From Colwellia sp. RSH04 (lineage in GTDB: Bacteria; Pseudomonadota; Gammaproteobacteria; Enterobacterales; Alteromonadaceae), in assembly GCF_003545765.1 (NCBI RefSeq), contig NZ_QXIO01000013.1, positions 30,707 through 94,706 of the forward strand: a stretch of 64,000 bases of DNA, in the 5' to 3' direction. Of the stretch, positions 18,493-26,891 are shown piece by piece. Every line of letters starts with the position of its first letter. Within the stretch, counting starts at the first letter, position 1. A model generated the notes under the pieces. It saw only the letters and a program-made list of their open reading frames with translations, did no database searches and was not told the DNA's origin. A program made the translations under genes and the position numbers.

Positions 18493-19770
18493 TTGAGTGA
18501 GTTATTAAATAAGAAAATTGCAGTGATTGGTTTAGGATATGTAGGCCTTCCCTTGGCTGTGGAGTTTGGTAAAAAGTATTGTACTGTAGGTTTTGACATT
18601 AATGCAGAAAGGATCAATGAGCTTAAACAGGGGATAGAACGTACTCTTGAAGTAGAAGCTAGTGAGTTGAAAGCGGCATCAAAGTTATTTTATTCTGATG
18701 ATGTTAAAGATATTAAAAATTGTGACTATTATATAGTAACGGTCCCAACCCCAATAGATGAGCATAAGCAACCTGATTTATCACCATTAATTAAAGCGTC
18801 AGAATTTTTGGGAAGTGTTATTGGTGAGCATGCTACTGTCATCTATGAGTCAACCGTCTACCCTGGAGCTACTGAAGAGGTATGCGTTCCAATATTAGAG
18901 GAGTACTCGGGCTTAAAACTGAATCAAAGTTTTTACGTTGGTTACTCACCAGAAAGAATTAACCCAGGTGATAAAACCCATAGGTTGCCAAATATTAAAA
19001 AAATAACATCTGGTTCTACAGAAAAAGTAGCAGGGAATATTGACTTATTATATAACTCAATAATATTAGCTGGAACTTATAAAGCCTCTAGTATTAAAGT
19101 TGCTGAGGCGGCTAAAGTTATTGAAAATACACAGCGGGATATAAATATTGCTTTAATTAATGAGTTGTCAATTATTTTTGAACGCTTAGACATTGATACA
19201 TTGGAAGTGCTAGAAGCCGCTGGCACTAAATGGAATTTTTTGCCCTTTAGACCAGGATTGGTTGGAGGGCATTGTATTGGAGTAGATCCTTATTACTTAA
19301 CTCATAAAGCTGAAGCTGTAGGTTATCACCCTGAAATGATTTTAGCTGGTCGTCGAGTAAATGATGGTATGGGGAGCTATATAGTATCTCAACTTATTAA
19401 AGGGATGCTAATAAAAGGCATTCAAATTAAAGGATCTAAAGTATTATTAATGGGCTTTACTTTTAAAGAAAACTGTCCAGACTTGAGGAATACGAAAGTA
19501 ATTGATATTTATAAAGAGTTGCTAGAGTATAATATTGATGTTTATGTTTACGATCCCCTATGCTCATGTAAAGAAGCAAATGATGAATATGGCATTACGA
19601 TTACTAAGGAATTAAAAGTACAGTTTTATGATGCGGTTACTCTTGCAGTTGCTCACAATGAATTTATAGAAATGGGGGCGGAGGGTATTAAGTCGCTATG
19701 TAAAGATGAACATATAATTTATGATTTGAAGTCAATACTAAATAAAAACGATGTGGACATGCGTTTATAG
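18493..19770 (+). CDS. UDP-N-acetylhexosamine 6-dehydrogenase (TviB/WbpO-like)
   Basis: The TTG start at 18493 has an AGGAAA site about seven bases upstream. The 425 residues comprise an NAD-binding domain ([16 protein letters not shown]), the central dimerisation domain, and a C-terminal domain with [16 protein letters not shown]. The catalytic Cys is in [13 protein letters not shown] (Cys261). VTVPTPID and [10 protein letters not shown] are diagnostic of the UDP-GlcNAc/GalNAc dehydrogenase branch rather than of UDP-glucose dehydrogenase. It makes an N-acetylhexosaminuronic acid, giving an acidic sugar to the first glycan. The C4-epimerase that often accompanies it (TviC/WbpP) is not in the window. 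Confidence 0.88.
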   Translation: MSELLNKKIAVIGLGYVGLPLAVEFGKKYCTVGFDINAERINELKQGIERTLEVEASELKAASKLFYSDDVKDIKNCDYYIVTVPTPIDEHKQPDLSPLIKASEFLGSVIGEHATVIYESTVYPGATEEVCVPILEEYSGLKLNQSFYVGYSPERINPGDKTHRLPNIKKITSGSTEKVAGNIDLLYNSIILAGTYKASSIKVAEAAKVIENTQRDINIALINELSIIFERLDIDTLEVLEAAGTKWNFLPFRPGLVGGHCIGVDPYYLTHKAEAVGYHPEMILAGRRVNDGMGSYIVSQLIKGMLIKGIQIKGSKVLLMGFTFKENCPDLRNTKVIDIYKELLEYNIDVYVYDPLCSCKEANDEYGITITKELKVQFYDAVTLAVAHNEFIEMGAEGIKSLCKDEHIIYDLKSILNKNDVDMRL

Positions 19771-19909
19771 GCTTTAAAGTTATTTGCTAGCATTCATATT
19801 AATAGTTAGTTTATTTAAGCGCACATTTTTTATTTTGTGCTTACATTTTTTGATATTTATCCTATACATTTTTTATGTAAGAGGTAGGTATAAACGGAAT
19901 TAGGTAAAA

Positions 19910-20914
19910 ATTATTACTAAGTCTAAATATACAAAGAACTCTATTTATGTGTTGATGGCATCCTATAATGGTGAGAAATATATCGAACAGCAAATTAAAA
20001 GCATTTTATTGCAGAAAAATATTGTTCCTTATCTGATTATCAGAGACGATGGTTCCTCTGACACAACAGTCAAAAAAATTAGTTTAATGAAAGAGCTTTT
20101 CAATAGTGAAAGAATTGAATTAATAGTTAATCGAACATCTTCTAAGGGGCATGTAAGAAACTTTTCGGCTTTGTGTCAGTTATCCAAGAGAAGTGAAGGG
20201 GAGTATTTTTGCTTTAGTGATCAAGATGATGTTTGGCTTGATAGCAAACTTGAAAAGCTAACAGAAAGGATGAAATTTATTGAAGATAAACATGGTAAAA
20301 CTACCCCTATTTTAATACATTCTGATTTGACCGTTGTTGATGAGCGGCTAAATCTAATTTCACCATCATTTATTAACTTTCAGGGAATCCCTGATCCTAC
20401 TACACATGAGTTTCCCACTTTTTGTTTACAAAATGTAGCAACAGGCTGCACAATGATGTTCAACAGAGCTTTATTGGACATATCGTCTCCAATCCCAGAT
20501 ACGGTTTTAGTTCACGATTGGTGGTTTGCTCAATGTGCTAAATTATTTGGAGTTTTGGAGTTTTATGATGAACCTTTAATTAAGTATCGACAGCATAGTC
20601 ATAATTCGATCGGAGCCCTCAGTCATAAAGAGCAGAGGAGCTTTTTTAAGTCGCATATTTATAAAGCTTTTATTAATTACACCAATCATCTTGAAAGTGC
20701 CATTAAGCAAGCTGAAAGTTTGGTGAATCTAGCTGAGAATTCAAATGAAGTATCGTTTAGTGAGGAGTCGTATAAACATATATTAAAATTCTCCAAGCTA
20801 AAGGATGTGTCAGTAATCAACCGATATAGATATGCGAAAGACTATTTTAATGATAAAGGTATCTTAGAACGCTTATTTATGTGCTTGGCATTTATTCGTA
20901 TTAAAAGAAGGTAA
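19910..20914 (+). CDS. Family 2 glycosyltransferase, probable non-canonical ATT start
   Basis: The first standard start in frame is GTG 19949 (MLMASYNGEKY), but this cuts into the first beta strand of the GT2 fold. Upstream the frame is open to a stop at 19901-19903. Starting at ATT 19910 or 19913 restores an N-terminus IITKSKYTKNSIYVLMASYNGEKY of normal length, with AGGT just upstream (19902-19905). The domain shows IIRDDGSSD, FSDQDDVW (DxD-like), VATGCTMMFNR and HDWWFAQ, typical of rhamnosyltransferase-like GT2 enzymes. The protein would be about 334 residues. The gene ends exactly where the IS remnant begins. GTG initiation of a shortened enzyme, or a sequencing error, are alternatives to ATT initiation. 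Confidence 0.75.
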   Translation: MITKSKYTKNSIYVLMASYNGEKYIEQQIKSILLQKNIVPYLIIRDDGSSDTTVKKISLMKELFNSERIELIVNRTSSKGHVRNFSALCQLSKRSEGEYFCFSDQDDVWLDSKLEKLTERMKFIEDKHGKTTPILIHSDLTVVDERLNLISPSFINFQGIPDPTTHEFPTFCLQNVATGCTMMFNRALLDISSPIPDTVLVHDWWFAQCAKLFGVLEFYDEPLIKYRQHSHNSIGALSHKEQRSFFKSHIYKAFINYTNHLESAIKQAESLVNLAENSNEVSFSEESYKHILKFSKLKDVSVINRYRYAKDYFNDKGILERLFMCLAFIRIKRR

Positions 20915-21545
20915 ATAGTGTAGTGATTGGTGTTTTGGTAACGTAGAGCTTAGCAAACGCTATTTTTCTATAAGTATCGACAAAGGTTTGTTGGTAGATT
21001 TGTCCAACACCTTTTAAATTACCAACGTAGAAAGTACCTTGCGATCCAAGGTAGCCAGGGTGAGCTGTTTCAATTTCGCCACAAGCTTCATCATTATGCT
21101 TTTTCTTCTCAAGTGCCGCTACTTGCGCATCCGTAAGAATAAGCCCCTCATTTGCAAACTTGTCCTTTAAAGCTTTAAGGCGCTTTTTAAAGTTTTCCAT
21201 ATTATTGCGCAGCCAAATAGAACGAACTCCACTGCCAGAAACGAATACACCTTGCTTACGCAGTTCATTGCTTGTTCTATGCTGTCCGTGGGCTGCTTGT
21301 TCAATGGCGTACTCTAAAAGAGCTTTATCTGTTTCTTCATAAACGCGATGTTTGATATTTGGTGTTCGTCGATTTTTTTCTATTAAATCATCAATACCGC
21401 CTTCTTCGACCAACTCTTGATACCGATAAAATGTGTCTCGTGATACGCCCATGACTTTACAGGCTCTTGAGACATTGTTTAGTTCTTCAGCTAAGTTTTA
21501 TAAACCCGCTTTGTGTTTAATGATTGGATTGTTAGTATGCAACAT
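20901..21545 (-). pseudogene. IS481-family transposase pseudogene (nonsense codon and 3' truncation)
   Basis: The original start is ATG 21543-21545 (MLHTNNPIIKHKAGL). Codon 16 is TAA (21498-21500), probably from TTA by one substitution. The same frame then continues without interruption through the helix-turn-helix (NNVSRACKVMGVSRDTFYRYQ) into the integrase core (HPGYLGSQGTFYVGNLKGVG, FVDTYRK). It is then cut off after about 205 residues, where an intact protein would have over 300. At the position where I would expect the first catalytic Asp of the DDE triad (GSQDTFYVG in relatives, from memory) there is Gly. Nonsense mutation, probable catalytic loss and truncation together make this inactive. 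Confidence 0.8.
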
Positions 21546-21609
21546 GAGAGTTACCTTTTTTGTTTAAATTAAAGGTTCGACACCTTTAATAAAAACGGGT
21601 AACTCTCAA
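20915..21609 (-). mobile_element. Decayed IS481-type insertion sequence remnant
   Basis: A transposase fragment on the minus strand is followed, beyond its start, by inverted sequences GAGAGTTACC (21546-21555) and GGTAACTCTC (21599-21608). A second inverted pair AAAGGT/ACCTTT lies between them. This is presumably the promoter-proximal end of the element. The other end is missing: the transposase reading frame stops just after the first catalytic region, directly beside the stop of the GT2 gene. No target-site duplication can be recognised because one end is lost. The exact outer boundary near 21609 is approximate. Confidence 0.7.
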
Positions 21610-21756
21610 CTTTTCAAGGTGAGATATAAGATCTAATCGGAACTAATACACATCAAGTCTAGCAATCCTAAACTGTTAATCTGATGACTTGAGTTATACG
21701 ATTTTAAGAGACTTGTTAAGTTACTTTTTGTAATTTAATAAGTATCTAACCAATCT

Positions 21757-23010
21757 TTAATCTTTAATCTTTAATATCTGCTTTTTGAGTTTTTTTATTT
21801 CCTTAGCTTGTTCGTCTGAGCGTGATATTAGCTCCTGTATCGCGGCCAATGAAATGCCGCTCAGATCAGATACTGATATCTTGTCATTAATAGAGCCATT
21901 TAGACCAAATTTATCATGGAACTCTTCCGCAATTGGTCCAATATGCTTAACATCATCATTATTTTTAATATAATTCCACTCTTGTATTTCGAGGTTAGAA
22001 ATTTTAGATATAATTTCCGATTTGTCTATACTCTTAAAGTTTTCTTTAGAGTACTTACTTGATGTAATTGCTATTCCATTCGCATATATCTCTCCACCAA
22101 CTCGTACTGTACCATTTTGTTCTAAAGTAAATTCTCTAAAATTATTCAACGGATTAGTTATATGGAAATCACCTTCGTGGTTAGAGATACTCCAAAGTTG
22201 GTTCTCTAATTCTGAATCTAAAATACTCGTGTTTTTAAATGATATGTAAGAGGAACCTTGATTCTCTAACTTTAATTGAAATGCCTGTGTGGTGGCGGGA
22301 TTTGTATTCTTCAAAGATAAAGAAAAGTCACTACTATTAGCATTAGATGCAGCTGTTTGTACTTCTAACGTTGCACCTGGATTTGAAGTACCAACACCAA
22401 TATTCCCATTAGCACTTATAGATAAACTATCCGTTGGTGCATGAGGTTTTATTCTAAAAGGTAAAGTACTACCATTGCTTGCATCACGAACAAAAAAATT
22501 GGTTTCATTACCTGCAACGTCCCATGTTTGTGCAGTAAATCCAGATGATCCATCTTGCTCTAAACGTAAAGTAGGAGAGTCGCCACTAACTAAGTGTAAC
22601 TCAACAACAGGTGTTGCAGTACCAAAACCAATACGTCCACCATCATCAACATATAAACTGTTGCTTGGTGCGCTTGCTTCAATTGTAAATGGTGTTCTGC
22701 CACCGTCAATATCATCAATTGAGAATTTGTTGGCGCCACCATTTGATGAATCATTAAAGGTGATTTGCCAATCACGAGAAGGGAATGAGGCACTATTACT
22801 GGTGTCTTGTGCTTTTATACGTAAATTATTCTCTTTTAAACGTAAGGTATCAAAACCAAAACTTTCGCCATTTACACAATCTTGGCCGACACAAATACTA
22901 CCATCGACAATTAAATCGTCGAGTATTTGTTGGTCTGCTGTCGCGGTAAAAGAAGATAATATACCGACTGACAATGCACTAAGTTTTGTTATATTTTTAA
23001 TATTCATCAT
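21757..23010 (-). CDS. Exported surface protein with C-terminal S74 intramolecular chaperone
   Basis: This 417-residue protein has a signal peptide (about 1-25, ending TATA) followed by repeats of a pattern GxIGxGTxxPxxxLxV (around residues 125-140 and 200-220). These are typical of fibrous beta-structured proteins. Residues about 315-400 (SSKYSKENFKSI, WNYIKND, HIGPIAEEFHDKFGL, LSGISLAAIQELI) match the Peptidase_S74 chaperone domain known from phage tailspikes, which trimerises and then cleaves itself off. A short coiled coil ends the protein. The Sec signal and lack of any phage genes indicate a host-encoded, self-processing surface fibre. It is 8 bases downstream of a small secreted partner and co-transcribed with it. 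Confidence 0.85.
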   Translation of the reverse strand: MMNIKNITKLSALSVGILSSFTATADQQILDDLIVDGSICVGQDCVNGESFGFDTLRLKENNLRIKAQDTSNSASFPSRDWQITFNDSSNGGANKFSIDDIDGGRTPFTIEASAPSNSLYVDDGGRIGFGTATPVVELHLVSGDSPTLRLEQDGSSGFTAQTWDVAGNETNFFVRDASNGSTLPFRIKPHAPTDSLSISANGNIGVGTSNPGATLEVQTAASNANSSDFSLSLKNTNPATTQAFQLKLENQGSSYISFKNTSILDSELENQLWSISNHEGDFHITNPLNNFREFTLEQNGTVRVGGEIYANGIAITSSKYSKENFKSIDKSEIISKISNLEIQEWNYIKNNDDVKHIGPIAEEFHDKFGLNGSINDKISVSDLSGISLAAIQELISRSDEQAKEIKKLKKQILKIKD

Positions 23011-23018
23011 TAATACCT

Positions 23019-23486
23019 TTATTCAATTTCTTTAGAAGGGCGAGGGAAAGTTCCTTCTCGCGGTTCTTGAATATCTTGAGCAATGTCAATACCACCATAA
23101 TGGTTAGTAAATTGGCCTGCTTGCACGTCTACGATGCTTAATTTACCAGTAGCACCTTCAGGACGACCATTGTTCATGTTACTTGTTACATCGGACAAGT
23201 ATTTAACTGATTTTATTTCGTAATTGTATGAACCATTGTAAGGTAAAGATAAGTCCGAAATGCTTAACGAAGGGGAGTCACTTTCAAATTGATGGGAATA
23301 GCCGCCATCGCCTGAAACTGAAATAATATATTTATCATAAGTATCTTCGGTCAATAGGTTAATACTCTGGCTTGACTTGATTGCAGTCAATTTTCCTGCT
23401 TTAGCTTGTTTTAACTCGTATACATTTTGCTGAGCTAAGATAGGCGCTGAAGCCATCATTGTTAATAATATTATTGTTCTTTTCAT
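23019..23486 (-). CDS. Small secreted protein of unknown function, partner of the S74 protein
   Basis: This 155-residue protein has a clear signal peptide (MKRTIILLTMMASAPILAQQ, cleavage near residue 18). The mature part has alternating hydrophobic/polar residues suggesting a beta domain (KYIISVSGDGGYSHQF, YNYEIKSVKY) and a Pro/Arg-rich acidic tail. I do not recognise the family. It lies 8 bases upstream of the S74-chaperone protein on the same strand. Such pairs may form a surface fibre and its base or accessory protein; that is inference from the operon only. Confidence 0.75.
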   Translation of the reverse strand: MKRTIILLTMMASAPILAQQNVYELKQAKAGKLTAIKSSQSINLLTEDTYDKYIISVSGDGGYSHQFESDSPSLSISDLSLPYNGSYNYEIKSVKYLSDVTSNMNNGRPEGATGKLSIVDVQAGQFTNHYGGIDIAQDIQEPREGTFPRPSKEIE

Positions 23487-23688
23487 GATTTAACCTTTAG
23501 CTAGTATTAGGTTGACCCTAATGATTTAATGATATACTTAACTATTACAAATTGTAACAAACCTAGCCGAAAATGGTAGATAATTATGAAAATAGCAAGT
23601 CATCATAAGTATAAATGCTCTTACTGATTGGCAATTGTGTCTTTTTAGGCGACAATGTCACTAAAATACATCAAGAAACCTTCACACA

Positions 23689-26600
23689 ATGTCTTTGAAA
23701 TACGCCTATTATTACACCCTCTTTTTTGTTGTTTGTTCTGTATTCACTTCAACTTTATCTATCGCGAATGATTCTCTAACCGATATTCTAAACGCAATAA
23801 ATAAATTAGAAAGAAAGTCTGAGCCTAAGTGTTATGCAACAGCTTCTAGGTTAGAAGATTTTATGTTTGGCACTCCGTTAGATGATAACGCTCGTTTTAC
23901 TAAAAATATCCTGCAAAAGCAGTTCATCGAACGTATTTGGCAAGGCTCATCTTTGTTAGCCACAAATGAACAAGAAGATGTGATTTTATCAAGCCATATC
24001 GATAAAGTTATTTCTGAATTTTTTAACAGTAAAGAAGAATCATCAGGACACTGGCTGCTTACCTTTAAAGAAGGTGAAAGCTTAATAATTCATAAAGATG
24101 ACAAAAGACAATATGCTAGTATCGCTTACTCTTTGCGCGCTATTTTAGCTGTACAGCAAAATAATTTACTTGATTTTAATTCGACTCTTTTGCCCTTAAG
24201 TGAACTAGCGATTGAACGTTTAAAAGATGGTTTAGATTTTTTCACTCTAGCAGCGCTAAAAGTTGCTGATAACAAAGCTAAACTTGACAATGAAAGCATG
24301 ATTTCAGTAGATAATATCGCATTAGTTTGGCAAACGTTAAGTGGTGTTGGTAGTCAGGAACAAAAAACACAGAAACAAAAAAACAACAAACACCAATATG
24401 AAAAAATAGAGCCTACCCTAGTTCAGCAAATGGCTGACAAGAAGCTTTCAGCTTATGCACAGTACAATAAGGTTAACAATCAATTATTCTTAAGAAACCT
24501 ACAAGTTTATTTTGCTCGGGTTAGCTGGCCACAAAATAAGGCTGAGTCAACACAAATCATTAATACGTTTTCTGACTTGATGTCAGTGTTTTCAGGTGAA
24601 CTTTATAAAGGTGCTCAGCAATTAGCTATGAGTAAAAATTTACGGGTTATTTCTGAGAAGTCTGTATATAGTTTTGCTAAAAAGGCGATCCCACACCGTG
24701 TTAATGAATATGAAGATGTATTATTTTTTCCAAACCTACTGAAAGACGAACAGATATATTTAGAGTCATATGATATGGATGCATTTAGGGATGCAGGCGT
24801 TCATTGGCAATATTTAACTCAGGCTATTTTATCCCCTAATTTTGATGTCTACATTGAACCAGACCCTTTTGCCGCGGAGCTTATTGTAGAAAACATTGCA
24901 CAGTATGGCGTTTTACTGCTTAGAGTCGCAGGATATCAAGCGATAGCATTAGGTGATGACAGACTTAAGGAAGAACACTTGATGCTAGCGACCAAGTTAA
25001 TTAAGGAAAGAGTGGTTAAGCATAGCAAGTATAAAGCTGAAAGTACGAAAGAAAGCCTTATTTTATCATCTGGGAGTACAGCTGTTATTCAAAACTCTAC
25101 AGAAAAGGCTAGTTTTGTCGATAGCACTTCTGCTTCAGGGGTTGATTTTGAACATAAGTCATCAGATTGGTTGAATCGTCAATTAAGGTCTTTTATTAAA
25201 AAAGATGCAGCTACTGGCATTATAACTATTCCACCAGCATTTGGAGGTTCTGGTGTCGGAGTTGAAGACATTAATAATGATGGCTATTTAGATATATTGT
25301 TGCTTGGTGGTCGAGGTAATAAACTTTTTATTAATAACCAAGATGGTAAGTTTTTTGATAAAACAGCTCAGTATAATTTGCAGTGGAATAGAGCTGAAGA
25401 TGGTCACCCTGGTGAAGTAAGACAACCTTTGATTGCTGATATAAATAATGACGGTTGGCAAGACATCATTATTACTTATGTCAATGATACTCATAGAGTA
25501 TATAAAAATATTGACGGTATTAAATTTAAAGATGTAACGGTTATTTCAAAGTTAGGTGGTGAAGGTAAAGTTGGTGGGCCAGCGACACTTTTTGATTATG
25601 ATAATGATGGTGATCTTGATTTATACATCACCTATTTTGGTAATTATTTACGTGGAGATTTACCAACGTTAAAAAGACGAAACAGCAACGGAGGCGCTAA
25701 TCAATTATTTGAAAATAAAGGCGGTTTTATTTTTAAAAATGTCACGGCTAACTCTGGCTTAGATAATACTGGCTGGACGCAAGCAGTGGCACATACCGAT
25801 ATAAACAATGATGGACTACAAGATATCATCGTAGGAAATGATTTTGGCGTAAATGGTTATTACATTAATAATAAAAATGGACAATTTACTGAAATATCTT
25901 ATCAGCTATCGACAGATAAGCCGTCTTATACCATGGGTATAGGGATAAGTGATTTAAACGCAGATTTAATGCCCGATTTTTATATATCTAACATTGTCAC
26001 AATGAATAAGGATGAAACTTATATATTGCCTAACGAGGATACTAAACAAAAATTTAACGCAGAGAAGCTAGCATTTATGAAAGTCATTGAAGCTAATGAT
26101 TTATTCTTATCGTCTATTAAAGACAATAAGCAAATATATGAAGTGAGTCATAATGTAGAGCGTGGTTATTCTTCAACGGGATGGTCGTGGGATGCAGATT
26201 TCTTTGATTACGATTTAGATGGTGATGATGATTTATATGTTTTAAACGGAATGAATGAATTTAATCTATACAGTAGTAAAAATCCTTACTATCGCGATAG
26301 CAATGACCAAATTAAGCAGGCTTACATGCCCGTTAGTGCCAAAGAAGAAAATGTATTTTTTGAAAACTCATCGGGTAAATTAAATAATGTTAGTAAAGGT
26401 AGTGGTTTAGCACTGCTAAGTAACTCGAGAAGTGCTAGCTATTTTGATAAAGACAATGATGGTGATTTAGATATTGTCATTAATAATTACCACGAAAGTG
26501 CTGTTTTATTTGAAAATCAGATTGCATCAAAAAACAGTAAATGGCTTAAAGTAAAACTAATTGGCGACCCTGAGAAAAGTGTCTCTTTAGATGCTATTGG

Positions 26601-26808
26601 CGCTAAGGTGATTGTTAGTTTACCTGATGGAAAAAAAATATGGCGTGAAGTAAGAAGTACTGATGGCTATTTGTCTGTACATCCCAAAGAACAGCATTTT
26701 GGCTTAGGTACAGCAACCTCAGTTGATTTAGAGGTTTATTGGCCAAATGGCAAAACTCAAGTGATTACTCAGGTATCTGCTAATCAAAAAGTAGAGATAC
26801 GTTTATAG
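23689..26808 (+). CDS. Exported VCBS/FG-GAP repeat protein with ASPIC/UnbV C-terminal domain
   Basis: The 1039 residues begin with a signal peptide (about 1-27). A helical N-terminal half (about 28-465) has no recognised domain. From about residue 480 to 940 there are at least five VCBS/FG-GAP repeats with Ca-binding-like loops (DINNDGYLD, DINNDGWQD, DYDNDGDLD, DINNDGLQD, DYDLDGDDD, DKDNDGDLD), which form a beta-propeller. The C-terminal ~100 residues (DAIGAKVIVSL, REVRSTDGYLSVHPKEQHFGLG) are an ASPIC/UnbV domain. These proteins are exported and are thought to bind ligands or partners; no enzyme activity is assured. The next gene, an exported thioredoxin-like/AGE-fold protein, follows in the same direction after 83 bases. 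Confidence 0.85.
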   Translation: MSLKYAYYYTLFFVVCSVFTSTLSIANDSLTDILNAINKLERKSEPKCYATASRLEDFMFGTPLDDNARFTKNILQKQFIERIWQGSSLLATNEQEDVILSSHIDKVISEFFNSKEESSGHWLLTFKEGESLIIHKDDKRQYASIAYSLRAILAVQQNNLLDFNSTLLPLSELAIERLKDGLDFFTLAALKVADNKAKLDNESMISVDNIALVWQTLSGVGSQEQKTQKQKNNKHQYEKIEPTLVQQMADKKLSAYAQYNKVNNQLFLRNLQVYFARVSWPQNKAESTQIINTFSDLMSVFSGELYKGAQQLAMSKNLRVISEKSVYSFAKKAIPHRVNEYEDVLFFPNLLKDEQIYLESYDMDAFRDAGVHWQYLTQAILSPNFDVYIEPDPFAAELIVENIAQYGVLLLRVAGYQAIALGDDRLKEEHLMLATKLIKERVVKHSKYKAESTKESLILSSGSTAVIQNSTEKASFVDSTSASGVDFEHKSSDWLNRQLRSFIKKDAATGIITIPPAFGGSGVGVEDINNDGYLDILLLGGRGNKLFINNQDGKFFDKTAQYNLQWNRAEDGHPGEVRQPLIADINNDGWQDIIITYVNDTHRVYKNIDGIKFKDVTVISKLGGEGKVGGPATLFDYDNDGDLDLYITYFGNYLRGDLPTLKRRNSNGGANQLFENKGGFIFKNVTANSGLDNTGWTQAVAHTDINNDGLQDIIVGNDFGVNGYYINNKNGQFTEISYQLSTDKPSYTMGIGISDLNADLMPDFYISNIVTMNKDETYILPNEDTKQKFNAEKLAFMKVIEANDLFLSSIKDNKQIYEVSHNVERGYSSTGWSWDADFFDYDLDGDDDLYVLNGMNEFNLYSSKNPYYRDSNDQIKQAYMPVSAKEENVFFENSSGKLNNVSKGSGLALLSNSRSASYFDKDNDGDLDIVINNYHESAVLFENQIASKNSKWLKVKLIGDPEKSVSLDAIGAKVIVSLPDGKKIWREVRSTDGYLSVHPKEQHFGLGTATSVDLEVYWPNGKTQVITQVSANQKVEIRL

Positions 26809-26891
26809 TTTAACAACGTTAAACATAAATGAGCGGTTTAATTGGTGCGCCTGTCAGGTTGTTTAGATAGATGTTTAGGTAGTTGTTTAGT

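Noticed and set aside
21757..23010. Reading the S74-domain gene as a prophage tail fibre
   Set aside because: It has a Sec signal peptide and no phage structural, lysis or integrase genes are nearby.
22475..23035. 186-codon open frame on the plus strand opposite the S74 gene
   Set aside because: The minus-strand frame has a signal peptide, repeats and a recognised domain. The plus frame has no ribosome-binding site or family features.
23545..23557. TTACAA-A-TTGTAA inverted repeat between divergent genes
   Set aside because: It is a short AT-rich palindrome with no clear promoter overlap. A regulatory role is possible but unsupported.
26858..26891. Three TGTTTAG direct repeats before the YyaL-like gene
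   Set aside because: They are short, in AT-rich sequence and unevenly spaced (12-13 bases), so chance is likely.
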